Assembly: GCF_014697195.1 (NCBI RefSeq)
Contig: NZ_JACJRJ010000021.1
Span: forward strand, 1-64,000
Reading direction: 5' to 3'
DNA length: 64,000 nucleotides
DNA from: Cylindrospermum sp. FACHB-282
GTDB lineage: Bacteria > Cyanobacteriota > Cyanobacteriia > Cyanobacteriales > Nostocaceae
Shown here piece after piece: positions 18,796-26,216 of this stretch (positions are counted from its first letter, which is position 1; every line of letters starts with the position of its first letter). The translations under genes were made by a program, and so were the position numbers. The notes beneath the pieces are model-generated. The model saw nothing but the letters and a program-made list of their open reading frames with translations. It searched no databases and was not told the origin of the DNA.

Positions 18796-19260
18796 CTAGC
18801 TACAGTGAAGGTGAATCAGGCTGTCTAGTCCTTCTTCCAGACTGGGGGGAGCATCCTGGAGTTGGCGATGCATTCGCCAGATAATTTCTTCAGGAACCTG
18901 GCGAACACGCCTTTGATTGCGTGCCAAACACAGCCAAACTGGCGTTCTCACCCACACCCCCGTAATATCAGTAAAGCCGAAATCGCGGGCTAAGGTGATG
19001 AGTTGACGGCGATAGCGCCTTTGGGCGTTGGTGGCGTCAAAAATTGCTGGTCTACCTGCGGTGATAACTTGCTGAAATTGCCGCTCTATTTCCCGTCAAA
19101 TCAGTAGCCATGAACCCTGAATAGCTTCTGAACCGAACAGCTGCCCCCGAATGACATCTGTAGAAATTAGCTGCATTTGGGGGCATTCTGCCAGTAATTG
19201 TTTTGTCAAAGTTGACTTACCGCTACCAGGAAGACCAATCAGCAATAGGAGTTTAGTCAT
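18796..19260 (-). pseudogene. P-loop ATPase/kinase gene interrupted by one in-frame TGA
   Basis: Translating from the ATG at 19260 gives 154 residues in one frame with a single internal stop, TGA at 19096-19098 (codon 55). The N-terminus has a Walker A loop, IGLPGSGKST, and residues after the stop continue the same fold: GRPAIFDATNAQRRYRRQL, typical of the AAA_33 zeta-toxin/polynucleotide-kinase-like small ATPases, and end in LARNQRRVRQVPEE. The context SWLLI-stop-REIERQF suggests a tryptophan codon TGG became TGA. No frameshift is present, so the mutation looks recent, or it is a sequencing error. Confidence 0.75.
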
Positions 19261-19275
19261 TTGTCCTTTGTCCTT

Positions 19276-19309
19276 AACTAATGACTAATGACTAATAACT
19301 AATGACTAA
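19276..19309. repeat. STRR heptamer tract overlapping the glgC stop codon
   Basis: Tandem ACTAATG units with minor variants run across the 3' end of glgC, whose TAG stop (19306-19308) lies inside the tract. Confidence 0.75.
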
Positions 19310-20595
19310 ATGATGGTTCCATCGGGGATTACAGCATTTTTCAGCACAACGACAATGCCACTGCGAATGTAAAAACCTTGACTTTCGCGTTCGGCTTCTT
19401 GCACGTTATCTTTATTGATGATTTTGACATCATGACCGATGCGGGCATTTTTATCGATGATGGCACGGCGAATTAGAGTATCCGTACCGATGCCTACAGG
19501 AATGTCATTTTTTTCTATGCTGCACTGGCGTTCTACAGAGGGTTGGTAAAAATCTGCTCCCATAAGTAGGGATTCTTCGATAATACAGCCAGATTCAATT
19601 CGCGATCGCACTCCCAAAACAGAATGCTGAATGCGGCAATTTTTCAAAATGCAACCTTCGCCAATAATCGATTCTGTAATCTGGCACTCTAACAGCTTAG
19701 TCGGCGGTAAGTACCGTGGGCGGGTGTAAATTGGTGCTTCTTCATCGTAGAAGCTAAAAGGTGGTAGGGGTTGCTGAGTCAGTGCTAAATTTGCATCATA
19801 AAATGCTTCGATAGTACCTATGTCTTCCCAGTAGTCATTAAACAAGTACGCTTGAACGTTGTAATCCTTGGCAGCATCAGGAATAATTTCCTTACCAAAA
19901 TCAGTCCGTTCTAAAGATTCTTTCAACAATTTGATCAAAACATCTTTTTTAAAGACATAAATCCCCATCGAGGCGATGTAGGGCTGCTGTTCGGCTTGTT
20001 CTGGGGTCAAACCCAACACAGTCGTATCAACCCGCATTTTGTCTAAAGCTTCGCCTTTGGGTTTTTCGCTAAAGTCGATTACCCTACCAGACTCATTGAT
20101 TTTCATCAAGCCAAAATCTGAGGCGCGGCGATTGTCTATGGGGATGACTGAGAGAGTAATATCAGCATTGGTTTCCCTGTGACGCTGGATAAACAGGCGG
20201 TAGTCCATGCGGTACAGGTGATCACCTGAGAGGATCAGAAATTCGTCTATATCCCAATCCTGCAACATCCAGATATACTGACGCACAGCATCGGCTGTAC
20301 CTTGGAACCAGTTGGGATTTTCTGGTGTTTGTTGTGCAGCTAAAATTTCCACAAACCCCTCGCTGAAGCCGCTAAAGTTGTAAGTACGGGCGATGTGGCG
20401 ATTTAGGGAAGCTGAGTTAAACTGTGTCAGAACGTAGATTTTGAAAATTTCTGAATTGATGCAGTTGCTAACAGGGATATCTATCAAGCGGTACTTTCCT
20501 GCCACTGGGACTGCTGGTTTAGCACGGAGTTTGGTTAGCGGATAAAGCCGAGTACCCGCACCCCCACCAAGAATGATTGATAATACTTTTTTCAC
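19306..20595 (-). CDS. glgC: Glucose-1-phosphate adenylyltransferase (ADP-glucose pyrophosphorylase)
   Basis: GlgC makes ADP-glucose from glucose-1-phosphate and ATP, the committed and 3-phosphoglycerate-activated step of glycogen storage. The 429-residue length is standard. Motifs: nucleotide loop [20 protein letters not shown], substrate site [40 protein letters not shown], and a C-terminal left-handed helix domain ending in the conserved [18 protein letters not shown] with the regulatory lysine. It is monocistronic here, with about 230 bp upstream free of genes. Confidence 0.96.
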   Translation of the reverse strand: MKKVLSIILGGGAGTRLYPLTKLRAKPAVPVAGKYRLIDIPVSNCINSEIFKIYVLTQFNSASLNRHIARTYNFSGFSEGFVEILAAQQTPENPNWFQGTADAVRQYIWMLQDWDIDEFLILSGDHLYRMDYRLFIQRHRETNADITLSVIPIDNRRASDFGLMKINESGRVIDFSEKPKGEALDKMRVDTTVLGLTPEQAEQQPYIASMGIYVFKKDVLIKLLKESLERTDFGKEIIPDAAKDYNVQAYLFNDYWEDIGTIEAFYDANLALTQQPLPPFSFYDEEAPIYTRPRYLPPTKLLECQITESIIGEGCILKNCRIQHSVLGVRSRIESGCIIEESLLMGADFYQPSVERQCSIEKNDIPVGIGTDTLIRRAIIDKNARIGHDVKIINKDNVQEAERESQGFYIRSGIVVVLKNAVIPDGTII

Positions 20596-20828
20596 AAAAT
20601 TTCTCCCGACTGCCTTTCAACTCTCCCCTTCAGTTTAGGACTGTATGTGGCAGCTGATAAGGGGGGATCAAAGATTCTCAGGGATGAATTTTCCAGAATA
20701 CTGCTGGTGATGAACAGCGCTGCTAATAAGTCAGAATATAGAACATTTGTATTAATTGCTAGAAAAAATGGGGTGTGCTTACCCTGAGTGCGGGGGCTTT
20801 GCGCGATATCGCTAGTCTAAGAGAGGGT

Positions 20829-21281
20829 TTACTGAGGTAAAAGCTCATCATTTATGACGAATGGCACATCGTATGGACAAATCAGCGGAAAGGACTCCAC
20901 TGGTAAACCAGTTTCAGCTTTTGCTTGCTTAACCGCTTGTGTATAACACTCTGTAAAGACGCTCTCCAGATAAGATTTAAGACTAGGAGAATCACCGAGA
21001 GCTTCTTGGACACGTCTACGATGTTCAATGATGCTTCCTTCCCAACTACCGCTTCTCTTCTCAGGCTGAAACTGCCATTTAAGCAAATGCACCAGAATGA
21101 CAATAAGATTACTCTTCAGACTCTTGCGCTCACTCCTTCCCATATCGGCAATTTCTTCGATGAGGTTCTCCCAGTCCACATTTGCGTAGTCCTGACTTTG
21201 CAATTTTGCCACAGTTGTTTCTATCCATTGCAAGTAGTCAGTTTCATATAGGGTTTGGGAATGCGTCTTTAGGGAAGACAT
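20829..21281 (-). CDS. DUF29 family protein
   Basis: The 150-residue product carries the DUF29 pattern: SQTLYETDYLQWIETTVAKLQSQ, VDWENLIEEIADMGRSERKSL, then LLKWQFQPEKRSGSWEGSI. I chose the ATG at 21281, since DUF29 proteins start just before LYETDYLQW; the longer frame from 21377 adds an unrelated N-terminus. DUF29 proteins are numerous in Nostoc and other cyanobacteria, mostly in accessory regions, and have no established function. Confidence 0.85.
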   Translation of the reverse strand: MSSLKTHSQTLYETDYLQWIETTVAKLQSQDYANVDWENLIEEIADMGRSERKSLKSNLIVILVHLLKWQFQPEKRSGSWEGSIIEHRRRVQEALGDSPSLKSYLESVFTECYTQAVKQAKAETGLPVESFPLICPYDVPFVINDELLPQ

Positions 21282-21397
21282 GGCAGTTTCTATAGGTTTT
21301 ACTTTGATTCTAGTTCTAGCGAGTGCGATCGCTCCACAAATCATAACGCTGATGAAGTTGGGTATCCCTGTACTCAACTTACTAGCTTATCTATAAG

Positions 21398-21527
21398 TGC
21401 GGGGTGGGGGAATCGAACCCCCAGCGTTGACTCTTGGCTTGTTGGTAAGGAACCTCTTTTAGACCTAACGGTGTTCCCAGTACACTTGGAGTTAAGTCAC
21501 CAGACCTCCGCAGCAACGCTACCCCGC
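21398..21527 (-). ncRNA. tRNA-like structured RNA with atypical core
   Basis: Read on the minus strand, the 5' end GCGGGGT pairs with ACCCCGC at the 3' end (7 bp), followed by discriminator A and no encoded CCA. Just inside the 3' arm is a perfect T-arm: GGGGG, loop TTCGATT, CCCCC. In place of a D-arm, the next seven bases AGCGTTG pair perfectly with CAACGCT directly before the T-arm, stacking a second helix on the acceptor. The inner 84 nt contain a GGAG/CTCC hairpin with a GG-bearing 14-nt loop and GTGT/ACAC around a 7-nt loop ACTGGGA. It matches no standard tRNA and is much shorter than tmRNA with no tag frame. A degenerate or specialised tRNA-like RNA is the best description. Confidence 0.45.
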
Positions 21528-21861
21528 ATGAACCGACAATCGTATAGGTAGCAGGTACAATCATAAGAACTTCCTTAATGTTCACGACGAACAAGTCCCA
21601 ATACTGCACTGCTGAAACACCCTTGAGTACCTGTAGAAGAACCCTCAGACCCAAGATAGTTGGAAGGCATAGACACCATCCACCCACATATAGTAAAAAA
21701 TTTTATCATGGGAGTTAGGTTTGGGCAAATGTTCCGATTAGAATGGCGATCGCTACCCAAACATACTAATGCTTTCCCATAGCATTAGAATTAGTATGAT
21801 TATTGCTAATGGGCTGTACTAAGCTCTAGTAACCTTAATTCAGCGTAATCAGTAAAACTAT

Positions 21862-23028
21862 ATGAAATTAGATTTTGTAGAATATTGTGAAGATAAAGGT
21901 AAGCCAAGCGAGTGGCGTTTAGAAGGTTGTCAATTAGGTAATGTAAACTTAATTGTTGGGAAAAATGCCTCTGGTAAATCAAGAATTCTTAAAGCTATCA
22001 ACTTTCTATCAATTTTGCTATCTCGTGACGTATTTATTTTTCCTAGCTGTAAGTTCAGTGAGTGGATATTAACTTTCGATTCTCATAATCAGGAAAGTAA
22101 GAAAGTTTATAAATTGGTACTTAATAACGGTCAGGTAATCGAAGAGAGTTTTAGTATTGGCTCTAAGAATTACCTGGATAGAAAAGAATCGGGTGAGGGC
22201 AAAGTTTGGGCTGAAAAATTAGGTCAATATATCGATTTTCAAACTCCTGTTGATGGAGTCACTGCTTTCAAACGGAGAGATTCTATCCAACATCCTTTTT
22301 TTGATGAAATTTATAATTGGTCTAATTCATTAAGATACTATCAGTTTGGCACATATTTAGGGAAAAATTATTTTCTTTCTAACTCTAATAGAGACGAGAT
22401 GGAATTAGAATTAAAAGACCAAGATAGAGTAATTGATATATTCAATTTAGGAAAAAAAGAGATAGGATTAGATTTTATTGAAGCGATAAAATCAGATATG
22501 TTATCCGTGGGTTATAATATATCTGAAATTGAAACCGAATGTGATCAAGCAGATAAAGTATCTCACCCAGATATGAAATCCCAATATATTTATGTTCAGG
22601 AAAGTGACCTAAAAGATAAAACTGCACAAGGATTAATATCTCAAGGTATGTTTAGAGCATTATCTCTAATCATTCAAGTAAACTACTCTCTTTTATCTAA
22701 AAGAACTAGTTGCATCTTGATAGACGATATTGGGGAAGGACTTGATTTTGAAAGAGCATCAGCAATAATTAAATTACTTATTGGTAAAGCTCAGAGTGGC
22801 TTAATTCAGCTAATTATGACTACGAATGATCGCTTTATTATGAATGGTGTTCCTTTAGAGTATTGGTTAGTTATTGAGAGAAAACCAGGATTAGCTAAAC
22901 TTCACAATATACATAATTCAAAACAAATATTTGAGGATTTTAAATTCACTGGTCTAAACAATTTTGACTTTTTTGCGACTCAATTCTATATGGAGGGATT
23001 TGGCAATGAGGAGCAGATAGAACAGTGA
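21862..23028 (+). CDS. AAA-family (ABC/OLD-like) ATPase of a two-gene module
   Basis: The 388-residue protein has a Walker A loop GKNASGKS (33-40) just after the first strand, as in AAA15/AAA21 SMC-like ATPases, and a Walker B-like CILIDDIGEGLD near residue 289 followed by LIQLIMTTNDRFIM, the switch-region strand. The middle part (60-250) is a divergent insertion. It overlaps the next gene by 4 bp (GTGA), so the two are translationally coupled. ATPase plus TOPRIM-like partner is the layout of OLD nucleases and of PARIS (AriA/AriB) antiviral systems; this pair is not clearly a member of either family. No HIP1 site occurs in the two genes and they are A+T-rich, suggesting transfer. Confidence 0.75.
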   Translation: MKLDFVEYCEDKGKPSEWRLEGCQLGNVNLIVGKNASGKSRILKAINFLSILLSRDVFIFPSCKFSEWILTFDSHNQESKKVYKLVLNNGQVIEESFSIGSKNYLDRKESGEGKVWAEKLGQYIDFQTPVDGVTAFKRRDSIQHPFFDEIYNWSNSLRYYQFGTYLGKNYFLSNSNRDEMELELKDQDRVIDIFNLGKKEIGLDFIEAIKSDMLSVGYNISEIETECDQADKVSHPDMKSQYIYVQESDLKDKTAQGLISQGMFRALSLIIQVNYSLLSKRTSCILIDDIGEGLDFERASAIIKLLIGKAQSGLIQLIMTTNDRFIMNGVPLEYWLVIERKPGLAKLHNIHNSKQIFEDFKFTGLNNFDFFATQFYMEGFGNEEQIEQ

Positions 23029-23717
23029 AAAAGCTAGCTATTTTTGTAGAGGGTAAAACAGAACAAATTTTCGTCAAGAAATTACTTAGAGAAATTGCCG
23101 GCAGAAGTAATATTTCCATAGAAATCCAATCTAAGGAAGGGCATAAAATTGCTACTTTAATAATGAAAGATTCTGTCACTTCCGCAACAAAGTTTTATGT
23201 TTTAATTTATAACTCAGGTGGTGACAGTAAAGTTGTTTCAGATATGAAAGATCAGTATAATTCTCTAACCGCATCTGGCTATGAGACAATAATAGGATTA
23301 AGAGACGTTTATCCAATACCCATATCTCAAAAATCTAGACTGCAAAATGGCTTACATTCTTCCTTACCAAAAGGAGTAATTCCTGTAGACATAGTTCTTG
23401 CTGTTATGGAAGTAGAAGCGTGGTTTTTAGCAGAATGGAATCATTTTTTTAAAATAGATATAAGTCTCACACCAGAGAGAATTCAAACAGAGTTAGGATT
23501 TAATCCTCAAACTGACGATATGGAACAAAGACCTCATCCTGCTGAGGATATGGAACAGATTTATAACCTTGTAGGAAAATATTATAATAAAAGCGAGAAA
23601 CAACTCAATAGACTTGCATCTAATCTAGATTACGAATTTCTATATATAAAACTTGCCAAGAATGTTCCTAGCCTGGGAGAATTTATTGGATATATTAATC
23701 AATTCATGACTCCTTAG
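23025..23717 (+). CDS. TOPRIM-like partner of the AAA ATPase
   Basis: The 230-residue protein opens with a short beta strand and VEGKTEQIF, the first TOPRIM-type motif with its glutamate (residue 9). The second region reads KFYVLIYNSGGDSKVVSDM, where a DxD would be expected, so the metal site may be altered or this may be a relative of TOPRIM. The rest (GLRDVYPIPI, VMEVEAWFLAEWNHF, PAEDMEQIYNLVGKYYNKSEK) resembles uncharacterised proteins encoded beside AAA ATPases. The GTG start overlaps the ATPase stop codon. A nuclease effector switched by the ATPase is inferred, not shown. Confidence 0.6.
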   Translation: MKKLAIFVEGKTEQIFVKKLLREIAGRSNISIEIQSKEGHKIATLIMKDSVTSATKFYVLIYNSGGDSKVVSDMKDQYNSLTASGYETIIGLRDVYPIPISQKSRLQNGLHSSLPKGVIPVDIVLAVMEVEAWFLAEWNHFFKIDISLTPERIQTELGFNPQTDDMEQRPHPAEDMEQIYNLVGKYYNKSEKQLNRLASNLDYEFLYIKLAKNVPSLGEFIGYINQFMTP

Positions 23718-23732
23718 TCAACATTTACACCA

Positions 23733-24074
23733 TTAAGTCACTGCAAAATCTGTATACTCCCGCATCTTGGGTTCATGAAATGCCAAAACAATATCTTCCT
23801 TGGGAACACCAGCGCTAACTAAATCTGTAGCAATACCCTCTTCTGTCCAATCTTCCTCAATCCAGAATTTACCATCGTGCAGACGAACGTAGACAGTCAT
23901 TCCAGTAATTCTTTCGCCATTTTGCCAACCAAGATTCATCCAGATGTAATGACATTTTTCTTCATCTACAATCAAGAATGTTTCTATATCTTTTTGTGGA
24001 TGGCGATGGCACAATTCTACGTATTCCGTCAAAATTTGCTTGATTAGTTTGGGATATTCAGTTAATTTATCCAT
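23733..24074 (-). CDS. XisI-family protein
   Basis: The 113 residues match the XisI family of Nostocales: MDKLTEYPKLIKQILTEYV, FLIVDEEKCHYIWMNLGW, then GMTVYVRLHDGKFWIEEDWTEEGIA and FHEPKMREYTDFAV. XisI was named as a controlling factor for excision of the fdxN element in Anabaena heterocysts, and homologues are normally encoded next to xisH. No XisH gene adjoins here, so it is a solo copy. A toxin-antitoxin-like or nuclease-associated role has also been suggested for XisH/XisI pairs. It sits between the AAA/TOPRIM pair and the amylase gene. Confidence 0.88.
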   Translation of the reverse strand: MDKLTEYPKLIKQILTEYVELCHRHPQKDIETFLIVDEEKCHYIWMNLGWQNGERITGMTVYVRLHDGKFWIEEDWTEEGIATDLVSAGVPKEDIVLAFHEPKMREYTDFAVT

Positions 24075-24130
24075 TGTTTAATTTCCTCTGTATCTATATC
24101 TACAACAATGAGTAGAATATAAAAAACTCA

Positions 24131-24170
24131 GCGTACCTCTGCGCTTATCTTAGCGTACCTTTGCGTTTAA
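24131..24170. repeat. Dispersed GCGTACCTCTGCG repeat, copy 1
   Basis: A 40-bp GCGTACCTCTGCGCTTA... CCTTTGCGTTT sequence that recurs in variant forms at 31945-31982, 43306-43340 and, inverted, 60621-60672, always in intergenic DNA close to gene ends. Confidence 0.65.
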
Positions 24171-24199
24171 AAAGTCCACAGTTCCTAAAAACTAAACTC

Positions 24200-25624
24200 A
24201 TGCAAATTCAAACACCAGACTGGGTTAAACACGCCGTATTCTATCAAATCTTCCCCGACAGATTCGCTAAAAGCAAACAACCGCGCAAGCGATTGTTACA
24301 TAACGCTAGTTGGGAAGATTGGGAAGCAATGCCAACACTCCAAGGCTATAAAGGAGGCGATTTATGGGGCATTTTGGAAGAATTAGATTATATTCAAAGT
24401 TTAGGAATTAACGCCATTTACTTTACACCTATTTTTCAATCAGCGAGTAATCACCGCTATCACACCCATGATTATTATCAGGTTGACCCAATTTTAGGGG
24501 GTAACGAAGCTTTTAAAGAATTGCTAGATGCAGCACATCAACGAGATATTAAAGTTGTTCTTGATGGAGTATTTAATCATTCCAGTCGCGGATTTTTCTT
24601 TTTTCATGACGTTTTAGAAAATGGACCCAATTCCCCTTGGGTAAATTGGTTTAAAATTCACGGCTGGCCCTTAGCACCATACACCGGCGAGTTACCTGCA
24701 AACTATGAGGGTTGGGCCGGACTTCGGTCTTTACCTGTATTTAACCACAATAACCCAGAAGTGCGGGAATACATTATGGATATTGCCGAATATTGGATTA
24801 AATTCGGCATCGATGGTTGGCGTTTAGATGTACCATTTGAAATTAAAACTCCTGGTTTTTGGCAAGAGTTTAGACAGCGAGTTAAAGCGATTAATCCTGA
24901 TGCTTATATTGTGGGTGAAGTTTGGGGTGATTCCCGTGAGTGGCTGGATGGAACCCAATTTGATGGGGTGATGAATTATCTATTTGCTGGGCCGACTATT
25001 GCTTTTACAGCAGGCGATCGCGTAGATTTAAAACAAGTGCAAGGCCGCGACTATCAACCCTCCCCACCCTTGTTTGCTGCTGAGTACGCTGTCAAAATGC
25101 AAGAATTACTGCAACTATACCCATGGGAAATTCAGCTAACGCAACTAAATTTGTTAGCAAGTCATGATACAGCTAGGTTAATAACCATTGCTGGAGGTGA
25201 TAAAGCCAGCGCCGAATTAGCAACTTTACTATTACTCACCTTTCCCGGTGCGCCTAGTATCTATTATGGTGATGAAGTAGGTTTACCTGGTGCTTTAGAT
25301 CCAGATTCTCGGCGGGGTTTTCCGTTAGAATCTAACTGGGATAGAGAAATTCTCAATACTCACAAACAACTAATTGCCCTTCGCCAAAATTACCCAGCTT
25401 TGCGAACAGGTGATTACCAAGTACTGTTTGCACAAGGGGAATTATACATCTTTGCGCGAACTTTGGGAACTGAAAAATTGATTATTGCTGTTAATGCTGG
25501 TACAGCGTCAGCAAAAGCGCATTTAGATATTAACAAATTGCAATTGTTATATGGTACTGCCGAGTGGAATAGTGAGCAATCGTCTTTAAGTCTTCCCCCT
25601 CGTACTGGTTGCATTTTGGGTTAA
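24200..25624 (+). CDS. GH13 alpha-amylase / neopullulanase-like glycosidase
   Basis: The 474-residue enzyme is cytosolic (no signal peptide) and has the four GH13 regions: DGVFNHSSRG, DGWRLDVPFE with the nucleophile aspartate, IVGEVWGDSREW with the acid/base glutamate and LASHDTARL with the third aspartate. The start VKHAVFYQIFPDRFA and the lack of an N-terminal starch-binding domain fit cyclomaltodextrinase/maltogenic-type intracellular enzymes that degrade glycogen-derived oligosaccharides. The ATG at 24200 is chosen over a TTG at 24161 that lies in the dispersed repeat. Exact substrate (maltodextrin, cyclodextrin or pullulan) cannot be fixed. Confidence 0.9.
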   Translation: MQIQTPDWVKHAVFYQIFPDRFAKSKQPRKRLLHNASWEDWEAMPTLQGYKGGDLWGILEELDYIQSLGINAIYFTPIFQSASNHRYHTHDYYQVDPILGGNEAFKELLDAAHQRDIKVVLDGVFNHSSRGFFFFHDVLENGPNSPWVNWFKIHGWPLAPYTGELPANYEGWAGLRSLPVFNHNNPEVREYIMDIAEYWIKFGIDGWRLDVPFEIKTPGFWQEFRQRVKAINPDAYIVGEVWGDSREWLDGTQFDGVMNYLFAGPTIAFTAGDRVDLKQVQGRDYQPSPPLFAAEYAVKMQELLQLYPWEIQLTQLNLLASHDTARLITIAGGDKASAELATLLLLTFPGAPSIYYGDEVGLPGALDPDSRRGFPLESNWDREILNTHKQLIALRQNYPALRTGDYQVLFAQGELYIFARTLGTEKLIIAVNAGTASAKAHLDINKLQLLYGTAEWNSEQSSLSLPPRTGCILG

Positions 25625-25638
25625 GGTTTAAAACCTGC

Positions 25639-25666
25639 GTAGAGACGTTTTATGAAACGTCTCTAC
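25639..25666. repeat. GTAGAGACGTTTT palindromic repeat, copy 1 of 3
   Basis: Arms GTAGAGACGTTT and AAACGTCTCTAC around TATG, directly after the amylase gene. Sister copies lie at 27859-27888 (inside a gene) and 39245-39274. It could fold as a terminator but has no T tract. Confidence 0.7.
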
Positions 25667-25823
25667 AATAGACCTAAGTTTTCAACCGAACACCATATAA
25701 CAACGTCAGGAATAGCAATTACTCTAGTGCTGATGATAGACAAGACTTACAACCCCCTGAACAAGAAAGCACTGATAAGTAGAGCGTAAGTGTGATAGCC
25801 TGCTATACACATCCATCTATGCA

Positions 25824-26189
25824 ATGCCACAAGTAAAAGCCGAAAATTTGGAAATAAATATGCAAACCGTAGAAACACGAGAACTAACGATAGAGAGGGT
25901 AAATCAAGCCGTTGATGCAATTCTTAATGTTTTGGGTAATCCCGAAAATGATTTACACACCCAAGCCTATACAGCGTTTAGTGCTGGTGATTATCAGACG
26001 GTGAAGCGCCTGGCCTCGACTAATTTATCCGATTACTACTGTAAAGCATTGGGATATCTAGGAGGTGCGCTAAAATTGACACCTAACACCGATACAATCT
26101 TAGCAGAGTCAGCACGGGCAGCAGCGGATTTTGCCAAAGAAAAAGTATTGCTACAACTAGGGGATGCGATCGCTAAGGCGCTTAATTAA
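25824..26189 (+). CDS. Small conserved-looking protein of unknown function
   Basis: A 121-residue, mostly helical, acidic protein without signal peptide or membrane segment (ELTIERVNQAVDAILNVLGN ... AYTAFSAGDYQTVKRLA ... ALGYLGGALKL ... ADFAKEKVLLQLGDAIAKAL). The in-frame ATG at 25860, with GGA seven bases before it, is an equally good start (109 residues). Codon use and a HIP1 site near the 3' end look like resident genes. No family is recognised. Confidence 0.5.
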   Translation: MPQVKAENLEINMQTVETRELTIERVNQAVDAILNVLGNPENDLHTQAYTAFSAGDYQTVKRLASTNLSDYYCKALGYLGGALKLTPNTDTILAESARAAADFAKEKVLLQLGDAIAKALN

Positions 26190-26216
26190 GCTAAATTATC
26201 AACTCGCCAAATTATG

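Noticed and set aside
18660-18884. A 74-codon plus-strand ORF
   Set aside because: Overlaps the antisense end of the kinase pseudogene, whose motifs are convincing; no domain seen.
21398-21527. tmRNA (ssrA)
   Set aside because: Far too short, no tag-encoding frame, and no D-loop-like spacer between the acceptor and the next helix; Nostoc tmRNA is about 390 nt.
21391-21687. A 98-codon minus-strand frame over the tRNA-like RNA
   Set aside because: Its C-terminal part is a translation of the T-arm and acceptor (GFDSPTPHL); paired stems explain the sequence better than a protein.
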